Assembly (NCBI GenBank): GCA_963703165.1
Contig: OY969798.1
Location: 4,588,001-4,652,000 of the forward strand
Length of the DNA: 64,000 bases
From: JBQTKD01 sp963703165
GTDB taxonomy: Bacteria > Actinomycetota > Actinomycetes > Sporichthyales > Sporichthyaceae
Direction of reading: 5' to 3'
Below are positions 24,539-33,242 of the stretch, piece after piece; position 1 is the stretch's first letter; each line of letters begins with the position of its first letter. The translations under genes and the position numbers were made by a program. The notes under the pieces were generated by a model. That model saw only the letters and a list, made by a program, of their open reading frames with translations. It had not been told where the DNA came from and did no database searches.

Positions 24539-25879
24539 ATGCTCACCTCCGCAGTCGTTGGTCGCGACGTCGACCCGTTCGAGGGTGAGTACTGGGATCC
24601 GTCCGATCCGGACGCCCTTGAACCCGTCGAGGATCCCCGCCCGTGGCACTTGTCGCTGGACGAGATGGAACGGCTGGATCGGGCCCGATCGCGGCTTTTC
24701 GGTGCGGAGTTGCTCCGTGCCGCGACCTGGTCTGCCGCGCACGTGGAGATGGCGCTGTCGCTCATCGAGGGCGAGCGGGGTCTGACCCAGGAGCAGGCGC
24801 GGGACCGTCGGGCCGAGGCGATCAGCTTCGCCCGCCGTTCAGCGTGGTCTCAGATCGCGATGCGCACGGACCGCACCCCCGCGGAGGGGGAGGCTCTGGT
24901 CGTGCTGGCCGAGAAGTTCTTGGCACGCTGCCCGGACACGCTCTACGCGCTGGATGCCGGCCGGATCTCCAAGAACAAGGCTCTGATCATCCTGAACCAG
25001 ACGGAGCACCTCAGCCCCGAACTGAGCAAGCAACTCGAGGCCCGTGCTCTCCTGGCCGCCGCCGGTCGCACCGACGGACAGTTCCAGGCGTTGGTACGCC
25101 GCTACGTGCGCAAGGCGGACAAGGACGCCGGGCGCCGACGTGAGGCCAAGGCCCGGGCCGGCCGGCGCGTGGAGCTACGCAGCGTGGGTGACGGGATGTT
25201 CGCGCTGCATGCCGTCCTCCCCGCCGAGGAGGCCTACGCCGCGTTCGGAATCCTCGACGCCTGCGCACAGTCGGCAAAGAAGGCCCACGCATCCGGTGAC
25301 GAGCGTGGGATCGACGCGTTGCGTGCTGATGCGTTGATGGACCTGCTGCGCAATCCCGGAGATCAGGACCGCATCACCTACGACGTGCGCGTTGTCGTGC
25401 CGCTGGGCACGGTCCTCGGTGTCGGGGACGAGGACGGCCACATCCCCGGCCACGGGCCGATTCCGGCCGACGTCTGCCGTCGCATCACGAAGGACGGGGC
25501 CTGGAAGCGGCTGCTCGAGGACCCGGACACCGGGCACCTGCTCGACGTCTCCGCCGACACCTACAAGCCGTCGATCCGAATGGTCGACTTCATCCGGACC
25601 CGCGATCAGACCTGCCGCTGGCCCGGATGCCGCCGCAAGGCGCATCGCACCGACCTGGACCACACCATCGAGTTCCGCATCGGTGGACGCACGATCCGGA
25701 TCAACCTGGCCTGCTTGTGTCCGTTCCACCACCAGCTCAAGCACCAGCCCGGCTGGTCCCTGGTGCAGGACCCCGACGGCACCCTGTCCTTCACCACACC
25801 CACCGGCGACGTCTACCGCACCCGCCCCCCGACCGTGCTCGGCGAGGACTACGCCACCGAGCACGTCAGCGAATACTGA
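24539..25879 (+). CDS. HNH endonuclease-like protein, DUF222/13E12 repeat family
   Basis: 446 residues. N-terminal DUF222 helical region (RDRRAEAISFARRSAWSQIA near residue 95) and C-terminal HNH motif near 360-410 (RTRDQTCRWPGCRRKAHRTDLDH, then CLCPFHHQLKH), with the zinc Cys pairs and the His of DLDH present. These proteins occur in many copies in actinobacterial genomes and are often linked to repeats; a biological role is not established. It is intact, unlike the second copy at 39737-40975. Confidence 0.88.
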   Translation: MLTSAVVGRDVDPFEGEYWDPSDPDALEPVEDPRPWHLSLDEMERLDRARSRLFGAELLRAATWSAAHVEMALSLIEGERGLTQEQARDRRAEAISFARRSAWSQIAMRTDRTPAEGEALVVLAEKFLARCPDTLYALDAGRISKNKALIILNQTEHLSPELSKQLEARALLAAAGRTDGQFQALVRRYVRKADKDAGRRREAKARAGRRVELRSVGDGMFALHAVLPAEEAYAAFGILDACAQSAKKAHASGDERGIDALRADALMDLLRNPGDQDRITYDVRVVVPLGTVLGVGDEDGHIPGHGPIPADVCRRITKDGAWKRLLEDPDTGHLLDVSADTYKPSIRMVDFIRTRDQTCRWPGCRRKAHRTDLDHTIEFRIGGRTIRINLACLCPFHHQLKHQPGWSLVQDPDGTLSFTTPTGDVYRTRPPTVLGEDYATEHVSEY

Positions 25880-25936
25880 GCAAAGCCGCTCCACCCAGGT
25901 GACTCGCCAGTAACCTGGGCGTGTGAGGCTTACGCC

Positions 25937-26752
25937 GTGACGCGCCAGCTCGATGAGGTTCGCTTCGTTGTCGTCGATGGGCTCCGCATGCGGATCTCCA
26001 TCCGTGAGGGCACCACCGCAGGTCCGCCGCTGCTGCTGTGTAACGGGATCGGCGCGCCGCTGGAGCTGCTCGACCCGTTCCGCGATGCCATCACCGACCG
26101 GACCACCATCGCCTTCGACGTTCCGGGTGCGGGGAAGTCGGACGTTCCGCGCCGTCCGCCCACGCTGAGCGCGGTCGCCCGCACCACCGGCCGGATGCTC
26201 GATGAGCTCGGCCTGGAGCAGGTCGACGTCCTCGGGATCTCCTGGGGCGGGATGCTCGCGCAGGAGCTCGCCCGCCGCGAGAGCACGCGGGTGCGACGCC
26301 TCGTCCTGGTGGCCACCGCCGCCGGTGGGGCTCTGGTGCCCGGCACCCCCCGTGCGTTGCTGGCGCTCGCCGACACCCGCCGCTACGACGACCCCGATCA
26401 CCTGACGAAGGTCGCCTCGATCCTGTACGGCCCTGAGATCGCGCAGGACCCCGGATTCCTCGACGCCCAGGCCGAGATCCGCAAGAAGGGCGCCCCCACC
26501 AAGCGCGGCTACCTCTACCAACAGCTCGCGTTGCGTGGGTTCACCAGCGCGCTCTGGCTGCGCCGGCTCACCCAGCCGACGCTGATCGTGCACGGCGGTC
26601 GCGACCCGATCGTGCCGGCGGTCAACGCGCACATCCTCGGCCGGCTGATCCCCGACGCACGGGTCCGGATCGTCCACCACGGCGGCCACCTGTGCCTGCT
26701 CACCCGCCCGAAGCTCGTCGGCGGGTGGGTCGAGACCTTCCTCGCCGCTTAG
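25937..26752 (+). CDS. Alpha/beta hydrolase, PHA-depolymerase-like
   Basis: 271 residues from GTG 25937. Catalytic triad: nucleophile Ser in GISWGGMLAQ near residue 110, Asp in VHGGRDPIVPA near 222, His in HHGGHLCLL near 250. LLCNGIGAPLELLDPF supplies the oxyanion loop. The pattern NGIGAPLELL plus GISWGG is that of intracellular poly(3-hydroxyalkanoate) depolymerases and related esterases. It ends in a 4-base overlap with the thiolase-like pseudogene coming from the other side. Confidence 0.82.
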   Translation: MTRQLDEVRFVVVDGLRMRISIREGTTAGPPLLLCNGIGAPLELLDPFRDAITDRTTIAFDVPGAGKSDVPRRPPTLSAVARTTGRMLDELGLEQVDVLGISWGGMLAQELARRESTRVRRLVLVATAAGGALVPGTPRALLALADTRRYDDPDHLTKVASILYGPEIAQDPGFLDAQAEIRKKGAPTKRGYLYQQLALRGFTSALWLRRLTQPTLIVHGGRDPIVPAVNAHILGRLIPDARVRIVHHGGHLCLLTRPKLVGGWVETFLAA

Positions 26753-28235
26753 GCGAGTTGTGCAGTGGGTCCGTCGAACCGGATCTGCGTGCCTAGCAGT
26801 TCCTCGCGCTCCAACGCGTCGAGGACGTCACTGTCCTTCGAGGATCCCCACACCCGTGCGCCGGCGTCGGTGAGTCCGACCAGGATCCCGTTGACTGCTC
26901 GGCCGTCGGTGCCGTGGCGGACCGTGTACGTCTCCAGCGCCGCCGTACCGACGAAGTCGATCGGTGCGGAACGACCGACGTCGGCGATCGTGCCCAGTTC
27001 GGCGTGCGCGAAGTCGCCGCGCGGTTCGGTGGAGTAGAGGCCGATCGTGTGCGAGGTGAAGAACATGCCGAGACCGGTGAGCAGACCCAGGGATCCCGGG
27101 TCGGCGCGCAGCTTCTCCACCAGTGAGCCGAGCCCGTGGGTCGAGTAGTTGCTGCCGGGTCCACCGAAGAAAGTCAGTCCGCCGGTGGCGGACAGCGGCC
27201 GGTCCCCGCCGATCAGCGGCAGGCCGAGTGCCTCCGCGGCCATCCGGACGGCGGAGGGGAAGCAGGAGTAGAGATCGAGATACGGAGACATCGTCGATGC
27301 CGACGCCGGCAGCGCTCGAGCGCAGCACTCGCGGCGGTGCGCAGTGCGGGGGAGCGATCCAGCCGATCCCGTTCGGTGGCGAACCACGGATCCTCCGCGC
27401 TTGCCGCCGCAACAGGGAAAACCCAACAGTCGTAAGGAATTCCCAGCTCGCGCGCGACCCCCGCGGAGCAGAGGATCACCGAGGCGGACATGTCCACGAA
27501 GATGTTCGAGGTCAGCAGCTTCGTGTAGGGGAACGCGACCATCCGGTTGGCGGCCGTGACCGCAGTGATTTCCGCGGCGGTAGGTGCGGAGCGCAAGGTG
27601 GCATGGGGATTGTCGACGGCGATCTGCGCGAGCCCTGCCCACAGCCGGCCAAGCTGGGCTCGGTGTTCGTCGAGACTGCGGCCGGCCGCGCCCCGCTGCG
27701 CGGTGTCGAACAGGGGGTAATAGTCCAGCGGCAGCAGCGCACCCGCGCCCGACTCGGCCGGGTGTGACGGGTCGCGGTCGAGCCCGAAGGTGTCCATCAG
27801 TTCGGTGCGGCCGGCGTTGTGCGAGGCGAGGCTCGGCAGGGCCTGCCCGCTCAGGCGTCGGGTGCGGAACGCCTCGGCGCCGCTCACGAGGACGACGTCG
27901 TGCTCTCCACGCGCGATCGATGCGGCGGCCTGGCCGAACAGCGCCTGCGGTTGCGAGCCACCCATCTGCGAGGTCAGCCGGTGCACGGGCGAGATGCCAA
28001 GGCGCTCCGCCAGCAGGTCCGGCGCGGAGTCGTACGGCCACCCGGCGATGTCGATCGTCCACAGCCCGGTCGCCCGCGCGAGCAACCGATCGCTGCCTGC
28101 ATCGGCCGCCGCGGCACGCAGCGTCTCGACCATCATGTCCACCGGCTCGGGCGCCAACACGTCGACCCTGGCGTTCCACGTCCGCTGCGCAACGCCGACG
28201 ATGACGGGTGTCCGGTCCTGCACCACGTGGCTCAT
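26749..28235 (-). pseudogene. Thiolase-like acetyl-CoA acetyltransferase broken by two single-base insertions
   Basis: The protein begins at ATG 28235 (VQDRTPVIVGVAQRTWNARV) and runs as a thiolase-superfamily acetyltransferase to SAALER. It continues in a second frame for nine residues (AGVGIDDVS) and in a third frame from YLDLYSCFPSAVRMAAEALG to the stop at 26749. The shifts come from one extra base near 27311 and another near 27283. Removing both restores a single 494-residue frame, a normal length for this SCP2-thiolase-like family. The conserved LDLYSCFPSAV and GGLTFFGGPGSNYSTH motifs are undamaged. It is either a recent pseudogene or two sequence errors. Confidence 0.75.
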
Positions 28236-28294
28236 GAGGTCATCCTGCCCGTGGGCCGGTCACGGACCTCCGGCAGGACGGCCCACCGGATCTC

Positions 28295-28687
28295 CTACCA
28301 GTCCTCGTCGTCCTGCAGCGCTGCGTCGACGGCGAGGACCTCGGTTTGTCCACCGGCGTTCTCCAGTCCGGCAATCGTCGTGCCGAACGAGATCTCGTGC
28401 AGGCCGATCTCCTCCACGAGTGCAGAGAGATAAATGGTCGCCGGGTCGTCCGGGCCGACCTGCGGGGGCCACGGGCCTTGCTGCTCGAAGATGCGCATCG
28501 CGCTGGCGCGAAACGCCTCCTCATCGACAAGGACGAAGTCCTCGCGCACACGAACACTCAGTCGTGCGCCGTCGGGCAGTCCGTCGCGGTGAGCCAGGTC
28601 ATCGTCCTGGTCGTCGTTGATCGTGATGCGAAAGGAGCCGCCGCCGTCCTCGCCCTCCCAATCGTCCTCGTCGTCGTCGGCAAACAC
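28295..28687 (-). CDS. Acidic hypothetical protein
   Basis: 130 residues from GTG 28687, very rich in Asp/Glu at both ends (DDDEDDWEGED at the start, DEDW at the end) with a more balanced middle (RLSVRVREDFVLVDEEAFRASAMRIFEQ). The pattern suggests a small soluble alpha+beta protein. No family is recognised and the ribosome site is weak. It runs head to head with yaaA. Confidence 0.5.
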   Translation of the reverse strand: MFADDDEDDWEGEDGGGSFRITINDDQDDDLAHRDGLPDGARLSVRVREDFVLVDEEAFRASAMRIFEQQGPWPPQVGPDDPATIYLSALVEEIGLHEISFGTTIAGLENAGGQTEVLAVDAALQDDEDW

Positions 28688-28896
28688 CGAGCTTTACGAG
28701 ATACATCGGGTGGCGAGGGGCGCCGGACGACGTCGGGTGACGTCGACCCGACCACGGGTGGGGTTCGGCGTCGCTGGATGAGCACAGAGGCAACTGCTGA
28801 GGCGATTTCTGGGTCGGTCGATGCATCACCCGTTACTTCTGTGCTCAACGAACGACGGAGGTCAGGGCTACAGGCCCTGACGGCTACAGTGCCGCG

Positions 28897-29664
28897 GTGC
28901 TGATCCTGTTGCCGCCGTCGGAGGGGAAGGCTGCGCCGTCGCGTGGCAAGCCGCTCGATCTGGGGTCCCTCGCGTTCGGTGCGGAACTTCGCCCGGCGCG
29001 GCAAGCCGTGCTCGATGCGTTGGTCGCGTTGTGCAGGGGTCCGGTGGAGCAGGCGGCGCGGGTGCTGGACCTGCCCCCGGGGCTGGTCGGGGAGATTGAC
29101 CGCAACCGTGGCCTGCTGACCGCGCCGACGACGACCGCGGCCCGGGTCTACACCGGGGTGCTGTTCGAGCACCTCGGGCTGGAGACGCTCGACGCCGCGG
29201 CCAAGCGACGGGCCAACCGCAGCGTGCTGATCGCCAGTGGGCTGTGGGGGCTGGTGGCACCGGGGGACCGGATCCCGGCGTACCGGTTGTCCGGCGGTGT
29301 GAGCCTGCCGCCGCTCGGCGCGTTGGCCGGGCACTGGCGGCCGATGTTGTCGGCGGTGCTGCCGCCGCGAGCGGGTCGCGGGTTGGTGCTGGACCTTCGC
29401 TCGGGCACGTACGCGAACGCGTGGCGGCCGAGCGGTGCGGTGGCGGAGCGGACGGTGACCGTCCGGATCACGCAGAACGGCAAGGTGGTCTCGCACCACA
29501 ACAAGGCCACCAAGGGGCTGTTGGCGCGGGCGGTGCTGACCGCGGGCGTTGATCCGCGAACGCCGCAGGCGCTCGTCGACGCCTGCAAGGAACTCGGGTT
29601 CGCAGCGGTGTTGGCGCCCGCAGTGGCGGGCCGTTCGCGTGAGCTCACCGTCGACGAAGGTTGA
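28897..29664 (+). CDS. yaaA: Peroxide-stress protein YaaA (DUF328/UPF0246)
   Basis: 255 residues from GTG 28897. Hallmarks in order: ILLPPSEGKAAP at the start, LIASGLWGLVAPGDRIPAYRL near residue 115, VLDLRSGTYANAW near 165, and KATKGLLAR near 205. In E. coli YaaA lowers free intracellular iron and protects DNA and proteins during peroxide stress. No operator for a peroxide regulator is evident in the 209-bp gap upstream, where I see no other gene. Confidence 0.9.
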   Translation: MLILLPPSEGKAAPSRGKPLDLGSLAFGAELRPARQAVLDALVALCRGPVEQAARVLDLPPGLVGEIDRNRGLLTAPTTTAARVYTGVLFEHLGLETLDAAAKRRANRSVLIASGLWGLVAPGDRIPAYRLSGGVSLPPLGALAGHWRPMLSAVLPPRAGRGLVLDLRSGTYANAWRPSGAVAERTVTVRITQNGKVVSHHNKATKGLLARAVLTAGVDPRTPQALVDACKELGFAAVLAPAVAGRSRELTVDEG

Positions 29665-29737
29665 GCCGGTACATATTCGGATGCGCTGACCGGATTGCCG
29701 GGAGAGGATCGACGTTTCGGCCGCGAGGGGAGGCGTC

Positions 29738-31540
29738 GTGCAGCGGACGCTGTCGATCGGCACGATTCTGGGGTTCTACTGGCGTGCCGCGATCCGGTAC
29801 CCGAGGCTCGTGGTCGGCGCGCTGCTCGCGATCCCGTTCGCGGCTCTGGCGAACCCCGTCGTCGCGCCGCTGATCGTGTCGCACGTGCTCACCCGCCTGT
29901 CCGAGGGTGACTTCGAGACGGGGCAGACCTGGGGTTCGTTCAACGGCGAGATCCTTGCCTACGCGGCGATCACGTGCCTGGGCCTGATGGTCGCGTGGCG
30001 GGTGGTCGACGCGTTCGCGTGGCGGCTGGAGGCGAAGGTCGCGCGTGACCTCGCGCAGCGCAGCTTCGATCACCTCCTGCGTGCCTCGGCGGACTTCCAC
30101 GCCAACACGTTCGGCGGCTCGCTGGTCTCGCAGACCACCAAGCTGCTCTCGGCGTACGTCCGCATCGCCGACACCACGATCTTCCTGATGCTGCCGCTGG
30201 TGTGGATCCTCGGCGGGATGGTCGCGGTCCTGGCGTTCAAGGCGCCGCTGTTCGCGCTCCTGCTCGCGATCTTCTCCCTGGTGTACATCGTCACGGCGGT
30301 GTTCGTGTCCCGTCCGGTGCGCCGCGTCGGTTCGGAGCACGCGGCCGCGGAGAGCCGGCAGACCGGGGCGCTCGCCGACGCGATCACCAACGTCATGGCG
30401 ACCAAGAGCTTCGCGCGCGAACGACACGAACGGGAGCGCTTCGGCGTCGCGATCGATCACACGCGCCGGTCGCTGCTGCGCCTGTGCGGCGCGCACCAGC
30501 GCCAGATGGCGTACTTCGGCGGCATCAGCAGCACGATCTCGATCGCGGCCCTGGTCGTCGCGATCTACGGTGTCGTCGGGCGGAACGCGGACGTCGGGGT
30601 CGTGTACCTGATCGTCGCCTACACCTCCTCCGCGACGCAGCAGCTGTTCCAGTTCTCCAACAACAGCCTGCGCACCTACAACCGCGCCTTCGGTGACGCC
30701 ACCGAGATGATCGGGATCCTGAGCGACGAGCCCACCGTGCGCGACCCCGATGAACCGGCGACGGCGATGATCCGCGACGGTGAGGTGCGCTTCGAGAATG
30801 TGACGTTCCATCACACAGGGGCGGACGACGCGCTGTTCGAGCGCCTCCACATGACCGTGGCGGCGGGGGAGAAGGTCGGCCTGGTCGGACACTCCGGCGC
30901 GGGCAAGACCAGCGTCACGCGGCTGCTGCTGCGCTTCTCCGACCTCGACGGCGGGCGCATCCTCATCGACGGGCAGGACATCGCCTCGATCAGCCAGGCC
31001 GACCTGCACGACGCGATCGCCTACGTTCCACAGGAACCGTTGCTGTTCCACCGTTCCGTCCGGGAGAACATCGCCTACGGCCGCCTCGACGCGGACGACG
31101 CGGCGATCGAACGCGCCGCCGATCTGGCGAACGCGCGAGAGTTCATCGACACGCTGCCCGACGGGCTGGACACCCTGGTCGGCGAGCGCGGCGTGAAGCT
31201 CTCCGGCGGGCAGCGGCAACGGATCGCGATCGCGCGCGCCATGCTCAAGGACGCCCCGATCCTCGTTCTCGACGAGGCGACCTCGGCGCTGGACAGCCAC
31301 AGCGAACTGCTCATCCAGGACGCCCTGCGGACACTGATGGCCGGGCGGACCACGATCGTGATCGCACACCGGCTGAGCACGATCGCCCGGATGGACCGCA
31401 TCGTCGTGCTCGAGGACGGGGCGGTTGCCGAGGTCGGGTCGCACCAGGAACTCCTGGCCGATCCGGACGGGATCTATTCGTCGCTGTGGTCGCACCAGTC
31501 CGGTGCGTTCATCGACGACTGTGAAACCGTCGGCCGGTGA
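29738..31540 (+). CDS. ABC transporter, fused permease and ATPase (exporter type)
   Basis: 600 residues from GTG 29738 with GGGGAGG upstream. Six transmembrane helices fill residues 20-320 and a nucleotide-binding domain the rest: Walker A GHSGAGKTSV near 390, Q-loop YVPQEP, signature LSGGQRQRIAIARA near 490, Walker B ILVLDEATSALD, switch His in VIAHRLSTI. It acts as a homodimer or with another half-transporter to export lipids, drugs or peptides; the substrate is not readable. The stop overlaps the start of the GNAT gene as GTGA. Confidence 0.92.
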   Translation: MQRTLSIGTILGFYWRAAIRYPRLVVGALLAIPFAALANPVVAPLIVSHVLTRLSEGDFETGQTWGSFNGEILAYAAITCLGLMVAWRVVDAFAWRLEAKVARDLAQRSFDHLLRASADFHANTFGGSLVSQTTKLLSAYVRIADTTIFLMLPLVWILGGMVAVLAFKAPLFALLLAIFSLVYIVTAVFVSRPVRRVGSEHAAAESRQTGALADAITNVMATKSFARERHERERFGVAIDHTRRSLLRLCGAHQRQMAYFGGISSTISIAALVVAIYGVVGRNADVGVVYLIVAYTSSATQQLFQFSNNSLRTYNRAFGDATEMIGILSDEPTVRDPDEPATAMIRDGEVRFENVTFHHTGADDALFERLHMTVAAGEKVGLVGHSGAGKTSVTRLLLRFSDLDGGRILIDGQDIASISQADLHDAIAYVPQEPLLFHRSVRENIAYGRLDADDAAIERAADLANAREFIDTLPDGLDTLVGERGVKLSGGQRQRIAIARAMLKDAPILVLDEATSALDSHSELLIQDALRTLMAGRTTIVIAHRLSTIARMDRIVVLEDGAVAEVGSHQELLADPDGIYSSLWSHQSGAFIDDCETVGR

Positions 31541-32304
31541 ACCCACGGCAACTGCTCCTGGATGACGACGGCGCCGCGGTGCTGTCCTACGAACGGGGCG
31601 AGCACAACCACGCCCCCTGGGCGGACCGGGTGGAGCCGTTGGCCTCCCACGCGGCGGCGGTCGTCGTGGCGAAGCTGGGCGGGTGGAGGGTGACCGGGGA
31701 ACCGGACTTCGCCGCGGAACTGCTCGGCGCCGGCGCGATCCCGGATCGGCATGCGCATGCGATGTACCGCGATCTGCGTGCCGATCCGCCACCGCCGCCG
31801 GGGTGGGCGCATGCAGGCCTGGCCGGGGTGCGGTTCGAGCCCGGTCTGGACTGTCCGTCGGACGCGCTGTGGGCCCTCCACGAGGAAGCGTTCGGGCCGG
31901 AGCATCCGGACCGACGCAACGACCAGCGGCCACTGAGCCAACGTCGTGCACTGCTCGAGGATCTGCTCGCCGGGAAGTTCTTCGGCCCGCCCACCGTCGG
32001 CAGCGCATGCGCTCTGACACCCGACGGATCCCTTGTCGGGGTCATCGCAATGTTCGAGCGCGTCGACGCAGGGCGCCGGCTGACATGGATCGGCACGGTG
32101 TTCCGGGCGTCCGACCCGCAGTGGCGTGGGTTGGGCGCGACGTTGGTGCAGCGCGCCCTCGTGGCCGTTGCGGGGGCGGGCCATGACCAGATGGGTCTGG
32201 CGGTCACCGAGGGGAATCCGGCGCGTTCGCTCTACGAGCGCCTGGGGTTCGTCGTCACCGAGAGCAAGGTGTCGGTACGGATCCCGGGCGAGGCGCGCGT
32301 CTGA
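31537..32304 (+). CDS. GNAT-family N-acetyltransferase
   Basis: 255 residues from GTG 31537. The acetyl-CoA fold is in the C-terminal half: a strand GVIAMFERVDAGRRLTWIGTVFRA, then the pyrophosphate-binding loop DPQWRGLGATLVQRAL near residue 190, then VTEGNPARSLYERLGF. The first 100 residues are less conserved and may be a degenerate second copy of the fold. Coupled translation with the exporter suggests modification of an exported or toxic molecule. Confidence 0.82.
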   Translation: MNPRQLLLDDDGAAVLSYERGEHNHAPWADRVEPLASHAAAVVVAKLGGWRVTGEPDFAAELLGAGAIPDRHAHAMYRDLRADPPPPPGWAHAGLAGVRFEPGLDCPSDALWALHEEAFGPEHPDRRNDQRPLSQRRALLEDLLAGKFFGPPTVGSACALTPDGSLVGVIAMFERVDAGRRLTWIGTVFRASDPQWRGLGATLVQRALVAVAGAGHDQMGLAVTEGNPARSLYERLGFVVTESKVSVRIPGEARV

Positions 32305-32307
32305 CGC

Positions 32308-33054
32308 TCAGGCGGCGGGGCAGAGACGAACGCCCTCAGGCAGGCACCGCATCTCGCAGCTACCGCGGTGCGGCAGGAGGTTCTCCAGCCGTGCGACGCG
32401 GGCGGCCAGCAGGATCGTCAACGACGCCCCGACGATGGCCGTAGTGGGCGAGAGCACGCTCTTGACCGCGACGAAGGTCGTGACGGACGCGCTCTGCAGG
32501 AGCCACAGCGTGACAATGGCCTTGGCGCCGCAGAGCAGTCCCCACAGCAACGTGAGCTGGCGGAACAGCGACTGGATGCGCGGCCGGGCGGCCAGCTCTT
32601 CATCCATCGGATAGAAGTCGGCGGCCAAGCGAGCGACGAGGGGCCGCGCAGTCACCAACGAACCGAGGAAGGCGAGCGCGGCTGCGGTTTCCATCAGCGC
32701 CGGCTGAAGGAAGTAGATGAAGGTGCTGCCGCTGGCGAAGGCCAGTGCGGTCTTGGCGGTGAGGCTGATGATCGTCAGCCAGAGCAGACCCGAGGTGCGA
32801 CGACGGGTGCAGATCCGCACCACCAGCGCGCCGTAGCACCACGTCAAGGCCGCGGTCAGGGCCCACCAGATGTTGCCGGCGACCATGCAGGCGTAGAACA
32901 ACATCGACGGGATCACGGTGGAGATAGCGATGTTGGTCGCGATGTGCCGGACGACTGAGCGCAACGGAGGCCTGACGACGCCGTCGTGCGAGTGGTCCGC
33001 AGCACGGCTCGGAGGAACGATCGCAAGAGAAGGATGGGCGATCGTCTCGGACAC
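32308..33054 (-). CDS. Membrane protein, VC0807-like family
   Basis: 248 residues with a polar N-terminal tail of about 35 residues, then six hydrophobic segments at roughly 37-58, 62-80, 88-108, 113-133, 168-188 and 195-222. PLVARLAADFYPMDEELAARPRIQSLFRQLTLLWG is typical of the VC0807 family of unknown function. A C-terminal Cys-rich tail (SCEMRCLPEGVRLCPAA) is unusual and might bind a metal. It ends 4 bases from the GNAT gene in convergent orientation. Confidence 0.7.
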   Translation of the reverse strand: MSETIAHPSLAIVPPSRAADHSHDGVVRPPLRSVVRHIATNIAISTVIPSMLFYACMVAGNIWWALTAALTWCYGALVVRICTRRRTSGLLWLTIISLTAKTALAFASGSTFIYFLQPALMETAAALAFLGSLVTARPLVARLAADFYPMDEELAARPRIQSLFRQLTLLWGLLCGAKAIVTLWLLQSASVTTFVAVKSVLSPTTAIVGASLTILLAARVARLENLLPHRGSCEMRCLPEGVRLCPAA

Positions 33055-33132
33055 CTGAGCAACTCCTAGCCGTCAGCGTTCGCTGGAGGGCTGCAGCGGA
33101 AGAGGTTCGTGGCGCTCCCGCAACGAACAACA

Positions 33133-33165
33133 ACGCGGGTGATCTACCCGGCAGGACACCCGCGT
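33133..33165. terminator. Hairpin downstream of the LuxR-type regulator gene
   Basis: Perfect 9-bp arms, ACGCGGGTG (33133-33141) and CACCCGCGT (33157-33165), with a 15-base loop, in the 188-bp gap between the regulator end and the membrane protein start. It could end the regulator transcript or be part of the promoter of the membrane gene. Nothing else is seen in the gap. Confidence 0.45.
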
Positions 33166-33242
33166 AACAAAGGCGTCCTGTGACCTATTCGGAGGGTACG
33201 GGCTTGCGGACAGGTCGGCAGGCGAATCGATGAGTCACGTGG

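Noticed and set aside
29645..32020. 791-codon minus-strand open frame
   Set aside because: It is antisense to the ABC exporter and GNAT genes, which have complete catalytic motifs.
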